Shown here in pieces: positions 23,431 to 34,387 of a stretch of DNA of 64,000 bases; the first letter of the stretch is position 1; the number at the start of each line of letters is the position of its first letter. The stretch is taken from the NCBI RefSeq assembly GCF_027579695.1, contig NC_083587.1, forward strand, positions 61,720,738-61,784,737, written 5' to 3'. Position numbers and translations under genes: made by a program. This DNA comes from Neoarius graeffei. Its lineage: Eukaryota > Chordata > Actinopteri > Siluriformes > Ariidae. Below the pieces are notes generated by a model. The model did not search any database. It saw nothing but the letters and a program-made list of their open reading frames with translations, and was not told the DNA's origin.

Positions 23431-24236
23431 GTATTGCGCAAGGTAAAAAAAATTTGCAGAGAATGCAGAATGTTACAGATATTTGACCAAAGTTTAATAT
23501 AAAATAGGAGAATTACATTGCTCTTGCTTCTGAATTTACCTGTGATATGCACTTTAAAATGACCACAGGAGGTACAACTGTAATTTATCACGTTAAACAT
23601 TTAGCTGTTAAATTAACGGTCATACTAGTCTTCATTTATAGTCAACTAAAAATGAATGATCCTGTGTACGTCAATATAAAGTCATGTTTTATACCTGAAA
23701 GGCTTTTGAAACTATTTCATTGTGTGTAAGTGATTTCTAAATGAGAGTTAAAAGGGAAATAAACTAAACTTGCCGGATAAATAAAAAATTGTAGTTTCCG
23801 TCTGTGTACAGCGATTGAGTTTATGAATGAATTGATCAGCGACGATAAAACGCAAGGCACTAACGTCAGCCAGAACGTTACACCGGCTGTTTCACAGCTG
23901 CTTCTTCGGAGACGCAGTTCTCACATGGATCTCGTTATTCTCATTCACTGCCAGAAGGCACGGGACCAGAGGCCTCACAAAGACAAAGCACAAAAAGACA
24001 GATCTTCGTTTCAGCACGGGCCGAACATCTCTCCTCAGTCATTCAATCGATTAACGATCCTCCAGAGACAAAAGCAGCGACAAATACCATCTGTGTGTCT
24101 ATAAGAAACTGAACAGTGGCCTGAGACCTGAGATCCTCTCCCCTTTCTTTCCCCTTCTCATAACTATGATTTTAAAACCGCAGTCGCTTTTCACCAGAAA
24201 TAAAACTTGCTTTGTTCTGTTCTTTCTTAATTTCAG

Positions 24237-24343
24237 GCGAATCAGGCTTGGGGAAGTCTACAATGATTAACTCTCTCTTCCTCACCGACCTGTACTCCTC
24301 AGAACACCCGGGCCCGTCACATCGAGTCAAGAAGACTGTCCAG
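24237..24343 (+). CDS. septin7: Septin 7 coding exon 3 (P-loop)
   Basis: Encodes [20 protein letters not shown] and on to [16 protein letters not shown] is the G1 (Walker A) motif that binds the GTP phosphates. The Thr in KKTVQ corresponds to the switch-I threonine of catalytically competent septins. The acceptor is TTTCAG and the donor is CAG|GTACAAG. It enters in phase 1 and leaves in phase 0. The preceding intron is about 12.3 kb and packed with nested transposons. Confidence 0.95.
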
Positions 24344-25095
24344 GTACAAGCTGTACGATCCAGTCTGTTCGGGTGGTTTTTAAATTATTATTATTATTAT
24401 TATTATTTTTAAAGGCATCTTCTCTGGCTTTGGTTTCCCAGCATTCCACAGTAATGCTATGCTGCCGTGCACCGCGTGTTTGTACACGCAGCAGTTTCAT
24501 AGTTTCACACCTGAGGTTTTGGAGACGTTTCATCGTTCAGCTCATGTGTGAATTTGCAGGGGATTTCAAACATAACGCATCAGATGTGTTTGTGAACGGT
24601 ATTTTTGGAGGGGGAGAGACAAATTTGTAACCATTTCCTGCTTCCGTCAAGTGTTTTTAGTTAAAGCTGTAATGGGTGGTGTTGCGAATCTTTTTCATGG
24701 TAGCCGCGGGGTCTTAAAAGTCTTAAATTTAATATTCCAAAATTAAGGCCTTAAGTCTTAAATTGCTTTGCTCAAGTCTTAATATTTTAAACAAAGGTCT
24801 TAAATTTACTCATACTATTCTACGTTGTGAAAACGTGGGTTTTGCGTAGCATCAGTGAATTCCTTGGAGTATGCGCAAAGAAAGAAACAATAAGTATTGA
24901 TACGTTTTCTCGCCGGCGCAATCGTCGGAGTCCGTGGTGGAGAGGAGACTCTGCGAATCGCAGCACGGGGAAGTGTCGTTTTAATCAGCAGTGGCTTTCA
25001 GATGAAAGATATCGTGATTGGGTGAGGGAGGTTCCTGGAAGCGACGTTGAAGCAAGATGCTGTGTTTGTCGAAAGACCTTCAAGTTGTCCACTAT

Positions 25096-26290
25096 AGACC
25101 CTTTTCACGTGACGTCACGACAAACGCGGCCGCCATTTTGGACATGAACTACCAGTAGTCTACCACAGCCAACAACGAGGAACGACGGCGAAGCATCGAA
25201 AGGAATATAGCCATCAAAGAAAGTTTTTACTTTCAGCAAGATTCCATCATGCCATTATATTGTTGTGCACCTGGATGTAGTAACCATCAACACACAAGGC
25301 AAGATTTATCATTTTATCGGATCCCGACAGATGCTGACCGACGGAGAAGATGGATGGTCTCTAAAATATTGGCAAAATGATGTTTATTGACATAGCAATC
25401 GTGTGTAACGGGAAGCATTTGCATATCCGAAGTGTTGTGTTTGCATCAAAGATAAAATAAACCGATATGACAACGACTGCTGCTGCCAGGTTGGGGACAC
25501 AAACTAGTAGAAAGGAAGTGCGCCAACAGTGCCAACACACTTCCTTTGTGGTCGATTCTGCTTTAAGGTAAGATGCATTTAATTATTCGTCTGCTGTGGG
25601 TTTGGAATCGGTAGCCTGACCGATTCGTTCATGTTTGTGGTGCCGTTTGTTGAAATGGAAGATTGGTTGTTGACATGATTTCCAGTGATGCTTTGGTGCT
25701 GCTGTGGATCAGATGTGTTGAGTAGCCTGACTTTTTTTTTTTTTCTTGCGTGTGGTATCATTGTTGACGCGAGGTTGTTTTTTGAACATGCCAATGCGGA
25801 CACGATTTCCCCTGATGAGTTATGACTTCAGACGCGATGCGTGTGTGGAGGTGTGGAGTCCGCGTGATATGTGCGTAAGAGAGGTTTCTCATGTGTTTGG
25901 AGATCCACGCTCTAAGGCAAGCGCAAGCACCCCCCTCCCCCCCCAAGGGAAAAAAAGGGGACCCCCTGAAAATATCGGCATAGTTCGAACACTGGGTTGG
26001 AGAAAGTAATGGCAAATAGTGAGCGCACAAACCATAGAAGGTAAACTGTACACAGCGCCAGGCCAGCGTAATGGTATGTCTACTTTTAGATTGTGTTAGC
26101 TTATCAATGAACACACTCGTCACTCGACGAGTTTCACGTCTTTACGACGGATACTTAAATGTGTGTTGGGTATTATTGTTGCAGTCTAAGCAGTCATTGT
26201 AGCATCTAGATGAGCGAGAACCAAAAGGGTCTGTGCCATAAACCGTTATTTCTTCATGTCCAAAATGGCGGTCACGTGAGTGAAAAGGGT
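25096..26290 (+). mobile_element. THAP-encoding DNA transposon nested in the zinc-finger element
   Basis: Ends read AGACCCTTTTCACGTGACGT and GGTCACGTGAGTGAAAAGGGT, followed inward by matched CCGCCATTTTGGACATGAA and TTCATGTCCAAAATGGCGG. Joining the interrupted zinc-finger frame shows that CTAT, or part of it, was duplicated at the target. An exon at 25249-25380 starts a THAP domain. Confidence 0.8.
25249..25380 (+). pseudogene. THAP-domain first exon
   Basis: MPLYCCAPGCSNHQHTRQDL then SFYRIPTDADRRRRWM: the C-x3-C pair, a phenylalanine-containing strand and the conserved Trp of a THAP zinc finger. The frame stops at TGA (25378). The expected downstream His and Pro of the AVPTIF region are not visible, so only the N-terminal half survives, or splicing is needed. 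Confidence 0.7.
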
Positions 26291-27399
26291 CTATCGGTCA
26301 TTTCGCTTTAGAGTCTCACATGAAGAGCTCAAAGCACATTGCATCTGCCCTCCATCGCTCAGTTCTGCACGGTTCAATCTCCGAATGCACCTGGAGTTGG
26401 CACTAGCACCACTGTCGAACGTCAGCAGCATCAGCCAAGCCAGACATCATCGGCAAGGCTAGCAACGACACAAGGGCCGAGCAGTGGCATGATGGGTGTC
26501 GGTGGAACCCCGACACTTCAGGCAGAGGTGCTCTGGATTTTAAAAACAATTACGGGACACCACTCGTACAGCTCGAATGAGGGCATAAGCGAACTCTTTA
26601 AGGCTGTGTTCCCAGACTTGGAAGTCGCTACAACATTCTCCTGTGGAAAAAACAAAACGTCTTACATAAAATTCGGTCTTGCTTGTCTTGAATGTGAAGA
26701 TTCGACAAGCAATGCACATAATGACTTTTAAGTATATAACCTTTATAATAAGAGTATTTTTACTTGAAACATTTGTCATTATTTGGAATTTGATCTGGTG
26801 TTCTACGACCGCATAATGGGTGCGATGTAGGTCTTAATTCTCATTTAAGTGGTCTTAAAAAGGTCTTAAATTTATGGTGGTCAAACCTGGGGAAACCCTG
26901 TTTTTACGTAAGGAATAAAACGCTGTGTCATGGTCAACTCCAGGACGGTTACATTTCCCATGATGAAGTTGATTTAATGGAGTTTAATTCCTCTTGCATC
27001 TCATAAACGTGCCAATAATTGCAGTTATTGATTTGATTGATTGATTGATTGAAGAATGATGTGTTGTACTTTTTATCCTTTGCAAGTTACCGTTTAATGT
27101 TTATGAAGCACAGCAGTCCCGCCCCCAATCTGGTCATGTTACGAGGAAACCACAAGGTTTAGCTGTTACAAAGCACTGATACTGGAGACTCCTTCCGTAA
27201 AGGTTAAATTAACGCCTTTTTACAGAAACGTTCATGTGGTTTGAGCACTTTCTGTAGAAATGAGCACGCTGCACATTTCCAGTTCGAATGAACACCTGAC
27301 CAATCAGAGCGGAGAATTCGAGTTCAGCGGCGCTGTGCGACGTGACTCGGTCAGAGTCGTGTTACGAAAGCATTGTGAGGGTTTTTTTTTGTGCTGCAG

Positions 27400-27500
27400 G
27401 TCGAGCAGTCAAAAGTGTTGATGAAGGAGGGCGGCGTTCAGCTGCTGCTCACGATGGTGGACACGCCGGGGTTTGGAGATGCTGTAGACAACAGTAACTG
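27400..27500 (+). CDS. septin7: Septin 7 coding exon 4 (G3 switch II)
   Basis: Encodes [20 protein letters not shown] followed by [17 protein letters not shown] is the G3 motif that coordinates magnesium and the gamma-phosphate. The acceptor is GTGCTGCAG and the donor is GTGAGTGC. The exon ends in phase 2, splitting the Cys of the CWQP motif. Confidence 0.95.
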
Positions 27501-27793
27501 GTGAGTGCTTTCAGCGAGCGCTGAGGATCCGCTAGATGCAAATTTACACTTGTTTTCTTTCTTCGTAAATCTTAGCTTTGTTAGTTTCATACTCGATAAG
27601 TTGATATTGTAATAGCTCTTTTTTTATTTTAAAAAAATGTTTTATTAATAATAATCACAAACTCTATATGGACTTCATGTTTTGTAGTGAATCTCTAAAA
27701 TCATAAAAAAATTTTAATGTTATTTATTCAAATTATAGATTTTGTTTGCTTTTTTTTTCAGTTTTATGGTCGTTTTATTTTTGAAGAAATTAA

Positions 27794-27796
<3 letters not shown>

Positions 27797-27857
<61 letters not shown>
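27797..27857. repeat. (TA)n microsatellite
   Basis: About 30 uninterrupted TA units, followed by a short GTGTGTGTATATGTATGTG tract, directly abutting the foldback element that begins at 27880. Confidence 0.95.
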
Positions 27858-27862
<5 letters not shown>

Positions 27863-27879
27863 GTGTGTATATGTATGTG

Positions 27880-29122
27880 TTATTTACCAGCTGGGAGGTC
27901 CGTATGGTGAAATACCGTGACCGAGGTCTTGAAAGTACTGAGCGAGGCCCTCTGGGCCGAGGTCAGTATTCAAGGCCGAGGTCACAGTATTTTACCATAC
28001 GGACCGACCTTAAGCTGGTAAATAATAATTTATTTACCAAATTCTAACAGAAAACGAGAGCACTCGAAAGGGAAAGCCGAGCCGCCATTTTGAATCCTCA
28101 TTCACAGCTGTCCTGCAAATGGCTTCCTCCTCGGTATACAAGTGCACTTCCATGGCAGGAAAAAAACTACATTTTGCTGCCTATGTAGTCCCCTATTTAT
28201 ACAAAATTGAGTCATTCAGGATTCAGCCATGTTTTTGCTCGGCGTTAGCAACAGTTAGAGGTTTTTAGCTTTCTCCTGAAATGTTTTCTTTTATTTCTTC
28301 TTCCTCAGTGTAGTGAAACTCGCTTTTGCTGTGAACACTGTCGTTATCGCTATCCATGCTGTAAAATTAATGCTATTCTCCTGAGAAATGCTGGGACAAA
28401 TTTATAAGATTTTTGATAATCTTTTAAATAATTCTTATAAATAAAAGAGAAATGTTGACAAAAAAATGCTACTATGTTTGTTGTGAATGAACGAGTCGCA
28501 AGAGGTCCGTAACCGGGGTCTGTATCCTACGATACGGACCCCAGTTACAGACCTCTGATGACTCGTTCGTTCACAACAACAAACATAGTAGCATTTTTTG
28601 TCAGCATTTATTTTTGCGTTTCCCAGGAGAATAGCATTAATTTTACAGCATGGATAGCGATGACAGTCTTCACAGCGAAAGCGAGTTTTACTACCCTGAG
28701 GAAGAAGAAAAAGAAAACATTTCAGGAGAAAGCTAAAAATCTCTGTTGCTAACGCCGAGCAAAAACATGGCTGAATCCTGAATGACTCAATTTTGTATAA
28801 ATAGGGGACGACACAGGCAGCAAAATGTAGTGTGTGGTGGTCGTGTCCGTCCGTCCCCCCCGGCCGCCATGGAAGTGCACTTGTATACCGAGGAGGAAGC
28901 CATTTGCATTACAGCCGTGAATGAGGATTCAAAATGGCGGCTCGGCTCGGTTTTCCCTTTCGGGCGCTCTCGTTTTCTGTTAGAATTTGGTAAAGAAAAA
29001 TATAAATGTATTATTTACCAGCTTAAGGTCGGTCCGTATGGTCAAATACCGTGACCTCGGTCAGTCCTATCAAGACCTCGGTCATGGTATTTCACGATGC
29101 GGACCTCCCAGCTGGTAAATAA
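27880..29122. mobile_element. 1.24-kb foldback element with paired exon starts
   Basis: The ends TTATTTACCAGCTGGGAGGT and ACCTCCCAGCTGGTAAATAA are inverse complements, and the two arms stay similar for roughly 600 bp towards a centre near 28520. A second level of hairpins is present: 27890-28020 and 28985-29110 each fold on themselves, as does 28505-28555 at the centre. Both arms carry the same short exon-like start, MDSDDSLHSESEFYYPEEEE on the + strand at 28650 and a diverged version on the - strand in the left arm. Confidence 0.85.
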
Positions 29123-29414
29123 TATTTTTATTTATTTATTTATTTAAATAAGCAGCACTACCACTTTTCTTGCAGTTTGTTCGGTAACCTAAATATCATG
29201 AATCATATCGTGCATCATAAAAAAAAAATCTTTGTCGTTTGTCACTGCAGCTTGAGTGTTGTGTAAAAAAAAATAAAGCTGTAAAGTATTAATATTGTAA
29301 TCTATATTAATATTAGTCATAAAATGGCCTCGGAGCATCGCTACACATTCATGCTTGTAAAGAATGCCAAGATCTACGAATATGCATGATATGCAAATTA
29401 GCAACACCGCTATT

Positions 29415-29964
29415 GCTGGGTTTCATGTGACGTCACATCCGCCTCATTAGTTATTCGAAACTTTTTATCTGGTGGTCTACTAAAGCTCAGTTGACAAAGC
29501 GTTTGTACAGAGAAGGTGCATTGCTCGCATGAAAAACGCCTTACGCTTGCATTGTTTGTTTGAGGTTGTTCGAATCAATCAAACCGTGAAACTGATAAGT
29601 TTCTTCAGGGTTCCCCGTGAACTAATAAAAATAAATAAATTAAAAAAGGGGGTGACCGAACACAGGATTTCACAAAGATGTGGAGAAAGGTGGCTTTCGA
29701 ACTGCTCAGTGAAATCGAAGGGAGCCGAGTTGAAGCACGCTCGAGTTTGCAGTGATCACTTGGTGAAGGGTTTGGGGTCGGTTCCGTTGCACATAGCGAT
29801 CTTCTGAATATATCTAAAGCGAGCAGTGGCTTCTAGATTACAAGCGTGCTCTGATAAGTTATCGCTAGTTGTTTGCACTACGGCGGCCGTTTTGGTTTGC
29901 GAGACCACCAGATGTTTTACCAGAAGTGAAATCGCTAAGAAAAGTCATGTGACTGAAACCCAAG
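29415..29964 (+). mobile_element. THAP-related transposon fragment
   Basis: Ends GCTGGGTTTCATGTGACGTC and GTCATGTGACTGAAACCCAAG are inverted relatives. The + strand at 29590-29785 carries a degraded THAP segment: FFRVPREL, then TEHRISQRCGERWLSN, then KGAELKHARVCSDHLVKG, with Trp, Cys and the C-x2-H pair in THAP order. It is a third, distinct THAP lineage in the window. No full frame. Confidence 0.65.
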
Positions 29965-30081
29965 AATAGCTAGCTTGTTTCTCTCACAGGATTAGCAGAG
30001 TCATTCTGTCTCTAGAGTATACGGAGTGTGTGTTACACTGTCATGAATGAATATAAAGCCTGCGTGTCCTGCTCGCTGTAG

Positions 30082-30216
30082 CTGGCAGCCCGTCATCGAT
30101 CACATCGACAGCAAGTTTGAGGATTACCTGAACGCAGAGTCGCGCGTGAACAGGAGGCAGATGCCCGACAACAGAGTTCACTGCTGCCTGTACTTCATCG
30201 CTCCTTCAGGACACGG
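30082..30216 (+). CDS. septin7: Septin 7 coding exon 5
   Basis: Encodes [20 protein letters not shown] and on through [26 protein letters not shown]. This covers the dimer-interface region and the strand leading to G4; the [12 protein letters not shown] segment is strongly conserved in septins. The acceptor is CGCTGTAG and the donor is GTGAGTCA. It enters and leaves in phase 2. Confidence 0.95.
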
Positions 30217-30794
30217 GTGAGTCAGGAATGTTTCGTCTGTGTTCGGCTTAAACACCTTTTAAACGTTCTATCTTTGTATATTTAGCTTTTATTTTGTCTC
30301 CGCGCAGTTCTCGGGGTCTGCTGTGAACAGGAGTACAAGTGAAAGAATGGCCGTATACGCTTAAATAAAGCTTAATATATAACGATGACCTAAAACAATA
30401 CGAAGAATATTCTGCGATCTTGTTAGGGATGCATCGATACTAATCAGTCCAGTGTTTCAGTACCAGCATCTGAATCTTGTCATAAACCTTTTAGCATTAA
30501 CAGATTGATTTCATGACTAGCAATCGAAGCAAAGCAAGCTGCATTACTGCGCTCTGCGGAAATATCAAGAGGAGGACGTAAAATGTCTTCCTTAGAAAAC
30601 CTGTGAATGTTCATGAGAGAGAATGAAGAGCAGTTCACTTCTGCGAGCACTGAGACTCGTGCTTTAGCGCTACATTCTCTGTATTACACGCTATAACATC
30701 TTGAACATAAAACTCAAAACGAGGAGTTCATTGCTACCGCTCCTGATTGATTAATACTAAAGTAGGTTACCGGCCTTTCAATTACATAATTTGG

Positions 30795-32056
30795 GCTTTT
30801 TCTGCCGCCGCGCAGGGTGATTTGGGCGCTTTTTTCCGCCGCCGCGCAGGGTGATTTGGGCGCTTTTTTCCGCCGCCGCGCAGGGTGATTTGGGCGCTTT
30901 TTTTCCGCCGCCGCGCAGGGTGATTTGGGCGCTTTTTTTCCGCCGCCGCGCAGGGTGATTTGGGCGCTTTTTTTCCGCCGCCGCGCAGGGTGATTTGGGC
31001 GCTTTTTTTCCGCCGCCGCGCAGGGTGATTTGGCGCTTTTTTCCGCCGCCGCGCAGGGTGATTTGGGCGCTTTTTTCCGCCGCCGCGCAGGGTGATTTGG
31101 GCGCTTTTTTTCCGCCGCCGCGCAGGGTGATTTGGGCGCTTTTTTTCCGCCGCCGCGCAGGGTGATTTGGGCGCTTTTTTTCCGCCGCCGCGCAGGGTGA
31201 TTTGGGCGCTTTTTTTCCGCCGCCGCGCACGGTGATTTGGGCGCTTTTTTTCCGCCGCCGCGCACGGTGATTTGGGCGCTTTTTTTCCGCCGCCGCGCAC
31301 GGTGATTTGGGCGCTTTTTTTCAGCCGCCGCGCAGGGTGATTTGGGCGCTTTTTTTCCGCCGCCGCGCAGGGTGATTTGGGCGCTTTTTTTTCCGCCGCC
31401 GCGCAGGGTGATTTGGGCGCTTTTTTTTCCGACGCCGCGCAGGGTGATTTGGGCGCTTTTTTTTCCGACGCCGCGCAGGGTGATTTGGGCGCTTTTTTTT
31501 CCGACGCCGCGCAGGGTGATTTGGGCGCTTTTTTTTCCGACGCCGCGCAGGGTCTTTTGGGCGCTTTTTTTTCCGACGCCGCGCAGGGTCTTTTGGGCGC
31601 TTTTTTTTCCGCCGCCGCGCAGGGTCTTTTGGGCGCTTTTTTTTTCCGCCGCCGCGCAGGGTCTTTTGGGCGCTTTTTTTTCCGCCGCCGCGCAGGGTCT
31701 TTTGGGCGCTTTTTTTTCCGCCGCCGCGCAGGGTCTTTTGGGCGCTTTTTCTTCCGCCGCCGCGCAGGGTCTTTTGGGCGCTTTTTCTTCCGCCGCCGCG
31801 CAGGGTCTTTTGGGCGCTTTTTCTTCCGCCGCCGCGCAGGGTCTTTTGGGCGCTTTTTCTTCCGCCGCCGCGCAGGGTCTTTTGGGCGCTTTTTCTTCCG
31901 CCGCCGCGCAGGGTGATTTGGGCGCTTTTTCTTCCGCCGCCGCGCAGGGTCTTTTGGGCGCTTTTTCTTCCGCCGCCGCGCAGGGTCTTTTGGGCGCTTT
32001 TTTTCCCGCCGCCGCGCAGGGTGATTTGGGCGCTTTTTTTCCTGCCGCCGCGCAAA
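30795..32056. repeat. GC-rich minisatellite, ~35-bp unit, about 36 copies
   Basis: The unit is CCGCCGCCGCGCAGGGTGAT then TTGGGCGC and a run of 6-9 T. Variant units come in blocks: CGCACGG near 31227-31306, CCGACGCCG near 31430-31590, GTCTTTTGG replacing GTGATTTGG from about 31550, and TTTTTCTTCC from about 31745. It lies in septin 7 intron 5. The long open frames across it on both strands are by-products of the repeat. Confidence 0.97.
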
Positions 32057-32059
32057 GTG

Positions 32060-34071
32060 CTGCTTTACCAGCGCTCTGTGTTTTTAAACCTGCTGCTGCT
32101 GGTTTTTTAGCTACAAAGTTATGAATAAATAAAGAAATCTATGAACGTTATTTTTACCTTTATTGCAAAATGTCTACAGCATTAATCCCTCTTGATGTAC
32201 ATGACAAAAATAATTAGAATACAGTTCGTTAGTTTTTAAAAGATGTGTCGGGGCCTGAGGAGAGCCTGGACGAAAGGAGCCTGTGAATGAAAAAGCAAGT
32301 TCTGCACTGTTGCCATCAAAGAGACGAGCCTGCCACACAAAAGGTTTTTCAGTTACGTCGCAAGAATCGGCAGCGGAATTCACAGCATGTAGTCGGGTCG
32401 GAGATCTTCGTTTAAACGAAAGGCCAGTGTCTCAGACTATCATCAACAAGAGGACCAAGCTCCAAGTCACTGATTCCACCCACACTTGCACAACTGTTTG
32501 GATTTAAGATGCAAGCTGTATCTTAAATACACACAGTTGTCCTGAATAGCTCTCTTTTATTCAGTCTTTTACCTGATTTTAAATCATATGACGCTAGGTA
32601 TCAGAGAGATATTGCAGTTGAGGGCTGATAATGTGGGATATAGGGCTGTTTTTAAACGATACAGGAATTATTAGGAGAATTTAGTACAACAGGGTGTGAA
32701 ACGTTCTGGTTCACACTCCAGTTTCTGGTTCACACTCCAGTCCAGAAGGTGGCAATAATGCACCTAAAAGCTGTTTGCCAACCACCGTAAAACAATATAA
32801 AAGAAGAAGAAAGATTTACCTAATGTGGAAATGCCGCTCTGGTCATTGGTACACAAGTCTCGCTCCTCCACGAAATCATGGCTCGATGAACCCGGAACAA
32901 CGTGGGAATGGTGCGGATTTCACATCATTTGTGAGAAATACATGCTAATTTTGGTGGTTTTAAAGAAGAAAGTCAAGACTTGGGTTTTGTGCAGCCAAGT
33001 TTGTTTAATCAACATTTCATTTTGTGTGTCCCCCCCCCCCCCCCCCCCCCCCCACACACACACACTCTTTTGGTAACGTATTTTGGGTGCTTGACCTTAA
33101 TTTAGGCGCCTACGACGTTATCCATCACAGGTTTCATGTAATTGAAAGGCCTGGGTTGGTGATTTCAGTATCAGGTATTGACAAGCGTTGAAAAATATAA
33201 TCGGAGGTTTATCAAAGCTGTGTTTGCTCTGTGTGTGTCGTGTCTGAGCGCAAAGTGTCGAGGGCACGCGCGAAGTCTTGAATTCCCACAACGACGCGCC
33301 CATTTCCAACTGTTTACAGTGCTTTGATGGATAACGACGAGATAACGAGGCCTGCTGTTTATGGCCATGTGCGCGTATGCAGGTTCTGTTAGCCACTTCG
33401 TCGTCAGTCGCACGGATCAGATCGTGGTGTACCAGTTAAAAAGCTCATTTACAAAATCCTGATTGGTCTCAATGTGTGTGGGTTTTTTTTTTTTTTTTTT
33501 TTTAAAAAGCTGTAAATCCTGATTTAAAGATGAAATGGATCTTTTTCTTACACGATCCTGTAAGTTTCTTCCCAATCCTAACTTACAAAGACAAACTTTT
33601 TTTCCTGTCGTAATGTAACCCCGTTAAAGAAATAAAAATTAATTAACCCAAAATAATGAACTCTGATCAGTTCTTGATGATATGATAGACTCCTGTATCA
33701 CAGCCCGAGCGAAGGAGAATTGGGGAATAGTGTGTTTTTTGTGAGAATAAAATGTTCTTCCTGAATCATTCGAACACAGCCAACTTTCCTGCCGTGTACT
33801 CCGTGCCCTCTCGGCTGTCCAAACAGGTTAAAGTGGATAATAACGGATACTCAGCTGACCGTTATCACAAGCAGAAATCTGGCAGGAAATCCACAGCACG
33901 TCCATGATCAGGCCAGGAGGAAGGGTGACTTTCATTTCAGCCTCGGGGCAAAATAGCCGAGAACGTGCTGAATATGGAAGAACGATCACGTCACGATATG
34001 TTCATAAGTGAGTGACTGGTGTTTGTTGCTGCTGCTGCTGCATGTTGGATTTGTCTCATTTTCTCGCCCAG
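32060..34071. other. Septin 7 intron 5, unassigned part
   Basis: Apart from the poly-C and poly-T tracts, I see a short repeat-like stretch at 32700-32810 (CTGGTTCACACTCCAGT twice, then AAGGTGGCAATAATGCACC and an AAGAAGAAG end) that resembles the end of a fish interspersed repeat. No coding sequence is supported. Confidence 0.45.
33030..33065. repeat. Poly-C tract followed by (CA)n
   Basis: About 22 consecutive C followed by CACACACACACAC. A long T run also occurs at 33482-33503. Confidence 0.95.
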
Positions 34072-34189
34072 ACTGAAGCCGCTGGACATCGAGTTCATGA
34101 AACGGTTGCACGAGAAGGTGAACATCATCCCTCTGATCGCCAAGGCGGATACCCTCACTCCTGAAGAGTGCCAACAGTTTAAGAAACAG
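34072..34189 (+). CDS. septin7: Septin 7 coding exon 6 (G4 AKAD)
   Basis: Encodes [20 protein letters not shown] and then [23 protein letters not shown] is the G4 guanine-specificity motif. The acceptor is CTCGCCCAG and the donor is CAG|GTTCTC, a poor match to the consensus beyond the GT. Read-through would add VLSFLKVSL and continue to a stop at 34376, so intron retention would truncate the protein after the G4 motif. Confidence 0.94.
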
Positions 34190-34387
34190 GTTCTCTCATT
34201 TCTTAAAGTCTCACTCATTTACACTCTGGTTTTGAATAGGCGTGGACAATATGACCAAGATATCATCGTGATGCGTGAAGAGCTTGATTTTCTTATTTTT
34301 AATATGTACAAAAATGAATTCCCACTACTTTTATTTATGAGTAAATTTAAACAGTCAGCAGCGTACAATCCAATATAACGTATAATC

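Larger units (their letters stand above)
21418..23553 (-). mobile_element. Kolobok-type THAP element, copy 1, with two nested hAT elements
   Basis: Termini AGTGCATATTTTGGACC and GTGATATGCACT are flanked by TTAA on both sides (21414-21417, 23554-23557), the signature target of Kolobok elements, which carry THAP domains. The minus strand encodes a THAP fragment (MREKWERLVYTGCALKPCKA at 21657). Two later insertions break it, at 21706-22430 and 22695-23430. A second copy lies at 50732-52213. Confidence 0.85.
24920..26731 (+). pseudogene. Broken zinc-finger transposon protein
   Basis: Piece one, before 25095, gives KCRFNQQWLSDERYRDWVRE then CCVCRKTFKLST. Piece two, from 26291, continues GHFALESHMKSSKHIASAL, completing a C-x2-C and H-x5-H finger. 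After a frameshift comes AEVLWILKTITGHHSYSSNE then LFKAVFPDLEVATTFSCGKN. Proteins with this layout are numerous in teleost genomes and behave as repeats. The catalytic region is missing. A THAP element sits inside the finger at the Thr-Ile junction. Confidence 0.75.
24696..26900 (+). mobile_element. Zinc-finger DNA transposon with GGTCTTAAA ends, split by a THAP element
   Basis: The left end reads CATGGTAGCCGCGGGGTCTT and the right end CCTGGGGAAACCCTG, both rich in GTCTTAAA repeats. The termini resemble CAGGGTTCCCGCGGGGTC of the element at 37336-40462, so the two are relatives. Flanks are T-rich (TTTTT on both sides). It encodes a degraded zinc-finger protein in two pieces. I could not place the superfamily with certainty. 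Confidence 0.7.

Noticed and set aside
30714..32124. Long open frames (150-260 codons) on both strands over the 30.8-32.1 kb interval
   Set aside because: They are produced by the ~35-bp minisatellite; all frames read the same repeated peptide and none has a domain or start context.
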